This document shows positions 15,717 through 23,914 of a DNA stretch of 64,000 nucleotides, piece after piece. Every line of letters begins with the position of its first letter. Position 1 is the first letter of the stretch. The notes below the pieces were generated by a model. That model was given only the letters and a program-made list of their open reading frames with translations, did no database searches and was not told where the DNA came from. The DNA comes from an uncultured Prevotellaceae bacterium. Its GTDB lineage: Bacteria > Bacteroidota > Bacteroidia > Bacteroidales > Bacteroidaceae. The stretch is from assembly GCA_902771155.1 (NCBI GenBank), contig CACXVS010000006.1:1-64000 (forward strand), read 5' to 3'. Both the position numbers and the translations under genes were made by a program.

Positions 15717-17378
15717 ATGGAACAAATACCTAGCTTTAATGCACTTATCCAAGAGAGCATTATCAATAATTGGGATAAGGATGCGCTGACTGATTTCAAG
15801 GGACAGACTTTGCAGTTCCATGATGTGGCCAGAAAGATAGAAAAACTACACATCCTTTTTGAGAACAGTGGGATACAAAAGGGTGACAAGATTGCACTCT
15901 GTGGTCGCAACTCCTCTCAGTGGGCAGTGGCCTTTCTCGCCACTCTTACCTACGGCGCAGTGGCTGTACCCATCCTGCATGAGTTCAATACTGAGCAGAT
16001 CCATAATATTGTGAACCACTCAGAGGCCCGCCTTCTGTTCGTGGGCGATCATGTAGCCACCATCATCGACCCTCAGGCCATGCCCACTCTTGAAGGAATC
16101 ATTAACAACCCCGACTATTCGTTGATGATTTCGCGTACTGATAAGCTGACCTATGCACGAGAGCATCTGAACGAACTCTACGGTAAGAAGTTCCCCAAGT
16201 ATTTCCGCAAGGAGCACGTGAGTTACTATATGGAGAAGAGTCCCGAGGAGCTGGCGGTGATCAACTACACCTCTGGAACAACAGGTTTCTCAAAGGGTGT
16301 CATGCTGCCCTATCGTGCACTATGGTCGAATTACGACTTTGCCGATCATGTCTTAGGGAAAAGGATTAAGGCAGGCGACCGCATCATCTCCATGCTGCCC
16401 ATGGCCCATATGTATGGTATGGCATTCGAGTTTATCTTCGAATTCCTACACGGCTGCCACGTCTATTACCTGAGCCGTGTGCCATCGCCAGCAATCATTG
16501 CCCAGGCGCTGGCTGAGATTAAGCCTGTGATCGTCATTGCCGTGCCACTGATCATCGAGAAGATTATCCGTAAGAAGGTGTTCCCCAAGATACAGAACAA
16601 CCGTATGCGACTGTTGCTGCAGATGCCCGTTATCTCCAAGAAGGTGCGTGAGATGATCTGTCAGGAAGTGCTCAAGGCCTTTGGTGGCGAGTTATATGAG
16701 GTTATCATAGGAGGTGCTGCCCTGAATCAGGAAGTAGAACAGTTCCTGAAACGCATCGACTTCCCTTATACCGTAGGCTATGGTGCCACTGAGTGCGCTC
16801 CGATCATCTGCTATAGCGACTGGCACAATTTTGCACCAGGCTCGTGCGGACGTGCTGCCCTTCATCAGCAGGTGGAGATCGATTCACCTGATCCCAGACG
16901 TATTCCTGGCGAGATCCTTACTAAAGGTCTGAACGTGATGCTTGGCTACTACAAAAATCCCGAGGCCACAGCCGAGACCCTCGACCATGAAGGCTGGTAT
17001 CATACTGGCGACTTAGGCACAATGGATGTGGATGGCAACGTGTATATCAATGGTCGTTCAAAGAACATGCTCTTAGGCCCCAATGGACAGAACATCTATC
17101 CAGAGGAGATTGAGGACAAACTTAATTCTATGACCATGGTGATGGAAAGTATCGTGGTTCAGAGAGATACTAAGCTTGTTGCACTGGTACATCCTGATAT
17201 GGATGAGGCCAAGAACATGGGATTCTCTGCTGATGACCTGAAAAACATCATGGAGCAGAATCGCAACGGACTGAACGAGATGATTCCTGCCTACGAGAAG
17301 ATAGCAGAAATAGAAATCTACGAAGAAGAGTTTGAAAAAACCCCCAAGAAGTCTATTAAGCGCTATCTCTATCAATAA
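15717..17378 (+). CDS. long-chain acyl-CoA synthetase / AMP-binding enzyme, copy 2
   Basis: 553-residue paralogue of the preceding gene, collinear over the whole length with the same motifs: INYTSGTTGFSKGVMLP, LPMAHMYG, VGYGATECAPI, WYHTGDLG, NMLLGPNGQNIYPEEI and TPKKSIKRYLYQ. Alignment with copy 1 (METFSSFN against MEQIPSFN) favours the ATG at 15717; an ATG at 15711 is two codons upstream. It was probably generated by tandem duplication; differences concentrate around the substrate region (residues 190-270). The operon ends at a strong terminator at 17381. Confidence 0.92.
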   Translation: MEQIPSFNALIQESIINNWDKDALTDFKGQTLQFHDVARKIEKLHILFENSGIQKGDKIALCGRNSSQWAVAFLATLTYGAVAVPILHEFNTEQIHNIVNHSEARLLFVGDHVATIIDPQAMPTLEGIINNPDYSLMISRTDKLTYAREHLNELYGKKFPKYFRKEHVSYYMEKSPEELAVINYTSGTTGFSKGVMLPYRALWSNYDFADHVLGKRIKAGDRIISMLPMAHMYGMAFEFIFEFLHGCHVYYLSRVPSPAIIAQALAEIKPVIVIAVPLIIEKIIRKKVFPKIQNNRMRLLLQMPVISKKVREMICQEVLKAFGGELYEVIIGGAALNQEVEQFLKRIDFPYTVGYGATECAPIICYSDWHNFAPGSCGRAALHQQVEIDSPDPRRIPGEILTKGLNVMLGYYKNPEATAETLDHEGWYHTGDLGTMDVDGNVYINGRSKNMLLGPNGQNIYPEEIEDKLNSMTMVMESIVVQRDTKLVALVHPDMDEAKNMGFSADDLKNIMEQNRNGLNEMIPAYEKIAEIEIYEEEFEKTPKKSIKRYLYQ

Positions 17379-17380
17379 TA

Positions 17381-17420
17381 AACAATGCTCCCCTTCCAAA
17401 ATCGGAAGGGGAGCATTGTT
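17381..17420. terminator. bidirectional intrinsic terminator
   Basis: Perfect 17-bp stem AACAATGCTCCCCTTCC / GGAAGGGGAGCATTGTT with a 6-nt loop, between the convergent acyl-CoA synthetase (+) and the membrane protein (-), whose stop codon touches the stem. A-rich on one side and T-rich on the other, it can stop transcription from both directions. Confidence 0.93.
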
Positions 17421-18532
17421 TATTCGTATTTATAATAGAACCAGTACGTACCACGGTACTGTTCGCCTACCTTACCCTTCCGTTCCGATTGCATCGGATA
17501 TTCTTTCTCCAACTCACGGAAATTCTTATAATCCTCTTCAGTAACAGCTGAACGATATGCGAACAAAGGATTTGATCGTGAATGTGTGTAGAGAGTCAAG
17601 GCCTCACGATAGTGCTTCGGCAAACTGTCGTTCACAACATAGAACTTACCCACCTCACGTGCAAACTGATCGATATCCTTATCTATCAGATAACCGCAGA
17701 GCAGATAGTCGCCTATCGTTCTGCGAGGTACAGAGTCGCGTCTCAGCAGCATTCTCAAATAGCGCTCAGGTTCCATTTGTTCAGCAGGTCGAGCGTCAAA
17801 GAACCTATACAGACTGTCTTCTGGACAGAGTTGCATACACGTCTTTCCGTTAGTGGGAAGAATCTCAGAACTGCCAGCTGAAATGGGATACTCAAACAAG
17901 CGTTCCCCCAACTCGTCAGTACGTGCAAGGGCATACATACGGAGCATCATGAGATGATTGTCGCTCTCCAGAGATTCCTTACCAACCTCGAGTGCTTTGC
18001 TGTATTCCCCCTCTGCAAGTAACGTCTCGGTCTTCATGCGGAAATGGAAGACTGCGTTGGTGTTTCCTATCCAAGCCGTCAGCATCATCAGCAACGACAT
18101 GATAAGCATATTGATCCACATCGGGCGGGAAACGAGCGAATAAGAATCGTTGTTCTCCACTTCCTGAATCTGACGAGCCAAGAACACCAGACCTATCCAC
18201 ACGATGACAATCAGCACTACCACCCAAGAGAAATGTGTCAATACGGCCAATATCATCATCGAAGGTGCATAAGTGAGTGCATGCGAGCTTTTCTGAAGTC
18301 GGGTAACAGCAAAGACGGCCAATTGGAGAATATACAGAAGAACCGTAATAAGAATGGCTCCAATCACAGGTTTGTAACTGGTAAGTCCACCACTTAGGGT
18401 ATGCTGAGTCATGGCTATCACGTCAGACTGGAAGAAATAGAGCCAACTCAGCGAGAACAACACAAAAACAATAGCACACATCACTTGGATGGTGAGCGTG
18501 CTACTGTCCTTATTTCGTCTGTTATAGTTCAT
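17420..18532 (-). CDS. DUF6057-like membrane protein
   Basis: 370 residues: an N-terminal block of about five membrane helices (to about residue 170), then a soluble C-terminal part with helical TPR-like stretches (LLAEGEYSKALEVGKESL, HLMMLRMYALARTDELGERL). I associate it with DUF6057 from memory; function is unknown. It is the last gene of the MORN-yhcH-glgB operon; its ATG lies one base after the glgB stop, so translation is coupled. Polysaccharide or envelope sensing is only a guess from context. Confidence 0.62.
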   Translation of the reverse strand: MNYNRRNKDSSTLTIQVMCAIVFVLFSLSWLYFFQSDVIAMTQHTLSGGLTSYKPVIGAILITVLLYILQLAVFAVTRLQKSSHALTYAPSMMILAVLTHFSWVVVLIVIVWIGLVFLARQIQEVENNDSYSLVSRPMWINMLIMSLLMMLTAWIGNTNAVFHFRMKTETLLAEGEYSKALEVGKESLESDNHLMMLRMYALARTDELGERLFEYPISAGSSEILPTNGKTCMQLCPEDSLYRFFDARPAEQMEPERYLRMLLRRDSVPRRTIGDYLLCGYLIDKDIDQFAREVGKFYVVNDSLPKHYREALTLYTHSRSNPLFAYRSAVTEEDYKNFRELEKEYPMQSERKGKVGEQYRGTYWFYYKYE

Positions 18533-18533
18533 G

Positions 18534-20624
18534 CTATACTTTCTTCAAAACAACAGCCGAGCGGGCTGGGATATAGAGTTTCAACCACTCCTTATGATCC
18601 TTCACATAAAGCGGATCATAGTTCGTCAGGTGAGTAATTGTGTCATCCGCAAAGCCGTTACCACCAAAGTCTTTCGAGTCGGTGTTCAGCACCACCTCAT
18701 AACTGCCCGTAGGCACCAGGAAGCCATAGTCGGTATAACTGCGCGTAGGCGAGAAATTAAACACAAATACGAGATCGCCTCTCATGAAGCAGAGCACCTT
18801 GTCGCCCTCGTCGTGCCAGATCTCGGTAACAGGCGTATCCTGGAAATTACGCACCAACTTGATGGTCTTCAACATCTCACGGTCGAAGTCACCCAACCAA
18901 TGATAACAGAGGTCCTTGTTGTCGACCAGGTTCCACTGACGACGTGCATATTTGTACGACCAACCGTTACCCTCGCGTGGGAAATCAATCCATTCGGGAT
19001 GTCCAAACTCATTACCCATGAAGTTCAGGTAGCCGCCATTGATAGCACCACAAGTTACCAGTCGGATCATCTTGTGGAGAGCTATACCGCGCTGGGCAAT
19101 ATCATTGACATCTTTCTTGGCGAAGTGCCAGTACATATCAGCGTCGATAAGTCGGAAGATAATGGTCTTATCGCCCACCAGTGCCTGGTCGTGACTCTCG
19201 CAGTACGAGATGGTCTTCTCGTCAGGACGACGGTTCCTAACCTCCCAGAAGATACTTGTCACATTGATGTCCTCGTCGCGAACTTCCTTGATGGTCTTGA
19301 TCCAATAGTCAGGAATGTTCATCGCCATACGGTAGTCGAAACCATAGCCGCCATCCTCAAACTTAGCTGCAAGACCGGGCATACCCGAAACCTCCTCAGC
19401 GATGGTGATGGCATTGGGGTTCTCCTCATGGATTAGGCAGTTAGCCAGCGTCAGATAGCAGATGGCATTGTCGTCCTCATGACCATTGAAATAGTCACCA
19501 TAACCTCCAAAGGCCTCTCCAAGTCCATGGGAGTAATACAGCATAGAAGTCACACCGTCGAAGCGGAAGCCGTCGAAGTGGAACTCGCCCAACCAATAGC
19601 GGCAGTTAGACAGCAGGAAGTGCAACACCTCATCCTTACCATAGTCGAAGCAGAGGCTGTCCCATGCCGGATGCTCATGGCGGTCACCGGGATAGAAGAA
19701 CTGGTTGGGGTCGCCAGCCAGATTACCCAGACCTTCGACCTCATTTTTAACAGCATGTGAGTGAACGATGTCCATGATGACTGCTATACCCATCTTGTGT
19801 GCTGTATCAATCAACTCCTTCAGTTCCTCAGGCGTGCCAAAGCGTGAACTGGGAGCGAAGAACGAAGACACATGGTATCCAAAAGATCCGTAGTATGGAT
19901 GCTCCTGGATGGCCATGACCTGAATGGCATTATAGCCATCCTTCTTGACACGCGGCAACACATTCTCCGTAAACTCCTTGTAAGTACCCACCTTCTCGGC
20001 GTCCTGCCCCATGCCGACGTGGCACTCGTAGATGAGCAGCGGTGACTTAGTGGGTTTGAAGGTTTTCTTTTTCCACACATAAGGTTTCTCCGGGTTCCAT
20101 ACCTGAGCGGAGAATATTTTCGTTTGGTCATCCTGAACCACGCGGCGGCACCAAGCAGGGATACGCTCACCCTCACCACCGTTCCACTTCACCTTCATCT
20201 TGTAAAGGTCGCCATGCTTGATGGCTTTTTCTGAGAGTTTCAATTCCCAGTTGCCTGTACCCTCAATGCGCTTGCAACGGTATTTCTCGTTCTCCTGCCA
20301 GTTATTGAAGTCGCCAATCAGATAGATGTCTGTGGCATTGGGAGCCCACTCACGGAACACCCAGCCCTTCGGCAGTTTGTGGAGTCCGAAGTAAAAGTGG
20401 CCTGATGCAAAGTCTGTAAGTTTCTTCTTACCATTCTGCGTCAGCTGGTTAATCTTCCACACAGCATGGTCGTGACGACCACGAATAGCACCCTCAAAGG
20501 GCTCCAGCCATGAATCATGACGTACAAGTCCGATATGCTGGGGCTCGGTTTGTTTAACTTTCTTTGGAGCAGCCGTCTTCTTGGCTGCAGGCTTTTTCGT
20601 TGTAGTTGTTTTCTTAGTTGCCAT
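18534..20624 (-). CDS. glgB: 1,4-alpha-glucan branching enzyme, GH13_8 type
   Basis: 696-residue glycogen branching enzyme. After a CBM48 N-domain (GHFYFGLHKLPKGWVFREWA) comes the GH13 barrel: nucleophile Asp356 in GFRFDGVTS, acid/base Glu410 in TIAEEVSGMPGL, and the transition-state motif CESHDQALVGDK. Sequences such as LNFMGNEFGHPEWIDFPR place it in the GH13_8 (eukaryote-like) group rather than with E. coli GlgB. The enzyme makes alpha-1,6 branches in glycogen. An unusual 25-residue Lys/Thr/Ala-rich tail, MATKKTTTTKKPAAKK..., precedes the fold. The stop is one base from the next gene and the start 4 nt after yhcH. Confidence 0.95.
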   Translation of the reverse strand: MATKKTTTTKKPAAKKTAAPKKVKQTEPQHIGLVRHDSWLEPFEGAIRGRHDHAVWKINQLTQNGKKKLTDFASGHFYFGLHKLPKGWVFREWAPNATDIYLIGDFNNWQENEKYRCKRIEGTGNWELKLSEKAIKHGDLYKMKVKWNGGEGERIPAWCRRVVQDDQTKIFSAQVWNPEKPYVWKKKTFKPTKSPLLIYECHVGMGQDAEKVGTYKEFTENVLPRVKKDGYNAIQVMAIQEHPYYGSFGYHVSSFFAPSSRFGTPEELKELIDTAHKMGIAVIMDIVHSHAVKNEVEGLGNLAGDPNQFFYPGDRHEHPAWDSLCFDYGKDEVLHFLLSNCRYWLGEFHFDGFRFDGVTSMLYYSHGLGEAFGGYGDYFNGHEDDNAICYLTLANCLIHEENPNAITIAEEVSGMPGLAAKFEDGGYGFDYRMAMNIPDYWIKTIKEVRDEDINVTSIFWEVRNRRPDEKTISYCESHDQALVGDKTIIFRLIDADMYWHFAKKDVNDIAQRGIALHKMIRLVTCGAINGGYLNFMGNEFGHPEWIDFPREGNGWSYKYARRQWNLVDNKDLCYHWLGDFDREMLKTIKLVRNFQDTPVTEIWHDEGDKVLCFMRGDLVFVFNFSPTRSYTDYGFLVPTGSYEVVLNTDSKDFGGNGFADDTITHLTNYDPLYVKDHKEWLKLYIPARSAVVLKKV

Positions 20625-20628
20625 AGTC

Positions 20629-21075
20629 TTATGCTTTAACTTTAAATATTGCCTTCTTTATTTCTGGTTCATCAACGATACAAGGTGCATGACCATCCTG
20701 TGGGAAGAAGATCACCATCATACCAGGGGCCAGTGTCACGTAATCCTTAGGTTGCACTCCCTCATAAATCGTCATGTCCTTCCCTGCGTCATACGTTGCG
20801 GCAGGCAGTTCTTCCAACGGCGTGTAGCCGTAAGTTTCGTCACACGAGATAGGAATCTGAATGTCTATCATCTTCACATGTGACTCAATAAAACAAGTTT
20901 CCTTGGTACGCTGTGCGGCCACCTGAAGTTTCAATGACACCTCGTCGCCCTTAATCGGGTAACTACCAGCCTCCATCGTACTGAGGTCGTGCTGTTTCAG
21001 ATAGTCCACCACCTCAGCAAACAAGGGGTTCAACTCCACGTAATGAACCAAATTGTCAATTGTATCGATAATCAT
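20629..21075 (-). CDS. YhcH/YjgK/YiaL family cupin-like protein
   Basis: 148-residue beta-barrel protein of the DUF386 (YhcH/YjgK/YiaL) family. Typical features are LKLQVAAQRTKE, the metal-site-like ESHVKMIDIQIPI, and the closing FFPQDGHAPCI with the conserved Asp-His. Members are linked to sugar (sialic acid, gulonate) metabolism and biofilm, with unsettled chemistry. It is 13 nt downstream of the MORN gene and 4 nt upstream of glgB. Confidence 0.9.
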   Translation of the reverse strand: MIIDTIDNLVHYVELNPLFAEVVDYLKQHDLSTMEAGSYPIKGDEVSLKLQVAAQRTKETCFIESHVKMIDIQIPISCDETYGYTPLEELPAATYDAGKDMTIYEGVQPKDYVTLAPGMMVIFFPQDGHAPCIVDEPEIKKAIFKVKA

Positions 21076-21088
21076 AATATATATGTTT

Positions 21089-22210
21089 TTATTTCTTTAA
21101 TTCTCTGTGACCACGAGTATAAACGCCACGAGCGGTAATCGTGCCATTGCGGTCTTTTTCTACAAACTCTCCATCACGGACATCGTCTTTATAGGTGCCC
21201 TCAAAACGCTTGCCATCCTTATCTTCCTCGATGGCAGCACCATTGCGCTTGCCGTTCTTAAAGATACCCTTGAATTTTGAACCGTCGGCAAAACGCACAA
21301 CGCACTCTCCGTGAGGTTGGCCGTTCTGGAAGCTACCTTCCACCATGTCGCCACCCTTTTTCGTCAGTTTGCCCTTGCCATGCTGTTTGTCGGCCTTCCA
21401 TTGTCCCACATAGGTATCACCATTCTTCCATACGAACGTACCTTGTCCTTGCTTATCACCATTGGCAAACTGCCCAGTGTATTTATCACCATTGGCATAT
21501 TTAAAGATACCCGAACCTGTACGGGCACCGTTTTCGTAATCACCTTCGTAGATATCGCCATTCTGAAACCTATAGATTCCTCGTCCATGCATCTTGTCGT
21601 TCGACCACTGGCCGGTATAAGTGTCACCGTCAGCATACTTGTATGTGCCTGTACCCGAGCGCATATTATCCTTCCAATCTCCATCGTAGCTCGAACCGTC
21701 ACCCCAGTCAAAGAAACCTTTGCCATGACGTTTGTCGTTCTGCCAGTCACCTTTGTAGAAGGCTCCTCCAGAGAAGACATACACCCCCTTACCAGAGCGC
21801 TTGTCCTGTTTCCATTCACCGTCATACTTGTCACCGTTATAGTAGTACATCACCCCATGGCCATGCTGGTAGTCACGAAACCAGAGTCCCTCATAACGGT
21901 TGTTGTTCGAAAAATAATAGATACCCTGTCCATGCTGCTGGTCCTGAAACCATTCTCCTTCGTACTTCTCCCCGTCGAAGAAAGTATAGATGCCATAGCC
22001 TTGACGCTTTCCTTTGTCATATTCTCCTTCATAGGTATTACCGTTCTTATAGGTAGTTTTACCTTTCCCATGAGGTTTTCCTGCCGACATCTCACCATTG
22101 TATTCGCCCCCGTCTTTCGTGGTGGTCGAACCAAGCGTTATTTTCTGGGCTCCTGCGGCCATAGGGAGCAGGAGCAGTATCATTATAATAGAATATATAT
22201 ATTTTTTCAT
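21089..22210 (-). CDS. secreted MORN-repeat protein (14 repeats)
   Basis: 373 residues with a signal peptide (ILLLLPMAAGAQ, cleavage near residue 21) followed by about 14 back-to-back 23-residue MORN repeats of the form YxGxWxxxxxHGxGxYxxxxGxx, from about residue 37 to 360. MORN arrays form extended beta-hairpin rods and bind lipids or proteins; a periplasmic or surface role is inferred. It is first in an operon with yhcH, glgB and the DUF6057-like gene. DNA-level similarity between repeats is visible but imperfect. Confidence 0.9.
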   Translation of the reverse strand: MKKYIYSIIMILLLLPMAAGAQKITLGSTTTKDGGEYNGEMSAGKPHGKGKTTYKNGNTYEGEYDKGKRQGYGIYTFFDGEKYEGEWFQDQQHGQGIYYFSNNNRYEGLWFRDYQHGHGVMYYYNGDKYDGEWKQDKRSGKGVYVFSGGAFYKGDWQNDKRHGKGFFDWGDGSSYDGDWKDNMRSGTGTYKYADGDTYTGQWSNDKMHGRGIYRFQNGDIYEGDYENGARTGSGIFKYANGDKYTGQFANGDKQGQGTFVWKNGDTYVGQWKADKQHGKGKLTKKGGDMVEGSFQNGQPHGECVVRFADGSKFKGIFKNGKRNGAAIEEDKDGKRFEGTYKDDVRDGEFVEKDRNGTITARGVYTRGHRELKK

Positions 22211-22236
22211 TATGTATCGTCTGTTATATTATTTTG

Positions 22237-22244
22237 CAAATTTA
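22237..22244 (-). promoter_or_regulatory. promoter core (TAAATTTG) for the MORN-glgB operon
   Basis: TAAATTTG on the minus strand with TTTG at 22265-22268 (20-bp spacing), 26 nt upstream of the ATG at 22210. Confidence 0.78.
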
Positions 22245-22319
22245 CAGATAATTTCTGAGATAGCCAAATGCGTGTACATAATTTAACGATATAAAGTGTA
22301 TTTTACTACATTTTTTTGT

Positions 22320-22327
22320 TACCTTTG
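22320..22327 (+). promoter_or_regulatory. kdsB promoter core (TACCTTTG), near-leaderless
   Basis: The kdsB ATG at 22336 begins 8 bases after this core, the same geometry as ruvC. The predicted 5' leader is only a few nucleotides. Confidence 0.75.
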
Positions 22328-22335
22328 CAACCGTT

Positions 22336-23070
22336 ATGAAGTTTATAGCTATCATTCCTGCCCGCTACGCATCTACACGCTTTCCGGGCAAGCCGCTGGC
22401 AGTTCTCGGCGGAAAGACTGTCATCCAGAGAGTTTATGAGCAGGTTTCAAAGGTGCTCAGTGAGGCTTACGTGGCTACCGACGACGAGCATATTTTCGCT
22501 GCCGTCGAGGCTTTTGGTGGAAAGGCCATCATGACCCGCACTGATCACAAAAGTGGTACTGATCGCATCCAGGAGGCTGTCGAGAAGATAGGCTCTGATG
22601 CCGACGTCATCATCAACGTACAGGGCGACGAACCATTTATCCAACCGTCACAAATCGAGACGCTGATGCATCTCTTCGACAACCCAGAGACACAGATTGG
22701 CACGCTTGGCAAACCCTTCGAAAGCATCGAGGCTGTAGAGAATCCCAACTCACCCAAGATCGTGACTGATGTCCGTGGTTTCGCCCTCTATTTCAGTCGT
22801 AGCATCATACCATTTATAAGAGGTAAAGAACACCAAGAATGGTTTGGCCAGTATCCTTTCCTGAAGCACCTGGGCATCTATGCCTACCGTCGTGAGGTAT
22901 TGGCAGAGGTAACCCAACTACCTCAGAGCAGTCTCGAAAAAGCAGAAAGTCTTGAACAGCTCCGCTGGCTGCAGAATGGTTACCGCATACGTGTGGGACT
23001 TACCGATGTAGAAACCGTCGGTATCGACACCCCCGAGGATCTGCAAAAAGCCGAAGCATTCCTTAAATAA
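22336..23070 (+). CDS. kdsB: 3-deoxy-manno-octulosonate cytidylyltransferase KdsB
   Basis: 244-residue nucleotidyltransferase that makes CMP-Kdo from Kdo and CTP for lipopolysaccharide core synthesis. Family landmarks: IPARYASTRFPGKPL (nucleotide-binding N-terminus), ATDDEHIF, MTRTDHKSGTDRIQEA, INVQGDEPFI (Mg-binding Asp), and FLKHLGIYAYRREVL. Full length, monocistronic, with its own promoter and a terminator hairpin shared with the convergent cbpA-like gene. Confidence 0.97.
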   Translation: MKFIAIIPARYASTRFPGKPLAVLGGKTVIQRVYEQVSKVLSEAYVATDDEHIFAAVEAFGGKAIMTRTDHKSGTDRIQEAVEKIGSDADVIINVQGDEPFIQPSQIETLMHLFDNPETQIGTLGKPFESIEAVENPNSPKIVTDVRGFALYFSRSIIPFIRGKEHQEWFGQYPFLKHLGIYAYRREVLAEVTQLPQSSLEKAESLEQLRWLQNGYRIRVGLTDVETVGIDTPEDLQKAEAFLK

Positions 23071-23074
23071 CGTG

Positions 23075-23101
23075 TGAAGGGAGCCCGTTAAGCTCCCTTC
23101 A
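23075..23101. terminator. hairpin between kdsB and the cbpA-like gene
   Basis: TGAAGGGAGC (23075-23084) pairs with GCTCCCTTCA (23092-23101) across a 7-nt loop that contains the cbpA stop codon. It is a probable terminator for both convergent genes, although no long T-run follows on the plus strand. Confidence 0.65.
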
Positions 23102-23786
23102 TCTCTCTCAGCAGTGCTTTCTGACGCTCTGTCAGGTTAGTTGGCAGTTTCACCTGATAGGTGATAATCAGGTCACCAAATGTGCCATCACCCCTATCAT
23201 AGCCCTTGCCACGCAGTCTCACCTTTGTGCCAGGCTGTGTCTCTGGTTTGATTTTCATCTTCACTTTTGATCCGTTCGACAACGTCATCATCACCTCGCC
23301 ACCCAATAATGCCGTAAAGAGGTCAATGCTCACTGTAGCGTTCATCTCACCTGAGTTCGTTCGCGTCTGACGGCCGAAGCCTGAGCCACCTGACGAGAAG
23401 CCCTGAAAACCGCCAAAACCCCCACCCTGATGACCTTTACGTCCAAAAAGTTGCTCGAAGAAATCGCTGAAACCACCGCCACCCGTAAAGCCTGAGAAAT
23501 CAAATCCACCAAAGGGATTACCACCTCCGGCTCCACTGCCAAAGCCACCAAACTGGTCAGCCTGTTTCCACTGCTCACCATATTGGTCGTACTTCTTACG
23601 CTTCTCGGGGTCGCCAATCACGTCATAAGCCTCCTGCAAGGCCTGGAACTTGGCCTGTGCCTTCGGGTCATCTGGATGCAGATCAGGATGGAATTGCTTG
23701 GCACGTTTCAGATATGCCTTCTTCACATCCTTCTGCGGAATCGTCTTATCTACACCTAAGATTTTGTAATAGTCTATAAATGCCAT
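23088..23786 (-). CDS. CbpA-like J-domain co-chaperone lacking CTD I
   Basis: 232 residues. The J domain with HPD (KQFHPDLHP) occupies the first ~70 residues, followed by a long Gly/Phe linker and one C-terminal beta domain (LFTALLGGEVMMTLSNG to KVRLRGKGYDRGDGTFGD). Class B DnaJ proteins (CbpA) normally have two such domains in about 300 residues; here CTD I is missing and the linker joins CTD II directly. There is no zinc finger. It should stimulate DnaK. The ATG at 23786 has AGGAGG 8-13 nt upstream, a rare true Shine-Dalgarno for this genome. Confidence 0.87.
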   Translation of the reverse strand: MAFIDYYKILGVDKTIPQKDVKKAYLKRAKQFHPDLHPDDPKAQAKFQALQEAYDVIGDPEKRKKYDQYGEQWKQADQFGGFGSGAGGGNPFGGFDFSGFTGGGGFSDFFEQLFGRKGHQGGGFGGFQGFSSGGSGFGRQTRTNSGEMNATVSIDLFTALLGGEVMMTLSNGSKVKMKIKPETQPGTKVRLRGKGYDRGDGTFGDLIITYQVKLPTNLTERQKALLREMKGA

Positions 23787-23888
23787 AATGTTACCCTCCT
23801 TTTCTATTATATTGTTTATCTGAAGACTAAGCAGCAAAAAGTGTGCCTAAAACACGCTGAAAAGTTTGGCAGTTTGGAATAATAATCG

Positions 23889-23896
23889 TATCTTTG
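23889..23896 (+). promoter_or_regulatory. promoter core (TATCTTTG) for the 5'-nucleotidase
   Basis: TATCTTTG with TTTG at 23865-23868 (20-bp spacing). It excludes the in-frame TTG at 23894 as a start. Confidence 0.8.
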
Positions 23897-23914
23897 CCGA
23901 AAAATCGAGAATCA

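Noticed and set aside
18531..19436. A 301-codon plus-strand frame opposite glgB
   Set aside because: glgB on the minus strand has full GH13 catalytic motifs; the opposite frame is a shadow.
21089..22210. Short repeats in the MORN gene considered as a CRISPR-like array
   Set aside because: The period is 69 bp, in frame, and encodes 23-residue MORN units; no constant repeat with unique spacers.
21311..22258. A long plus-strand frame opposite the MORN-repeat gene
   Set aside because: It arises from the regular repeat codons of the MORN gene in antisense; the minus-strand protein has a signal peptide and 14 consistent repeats.
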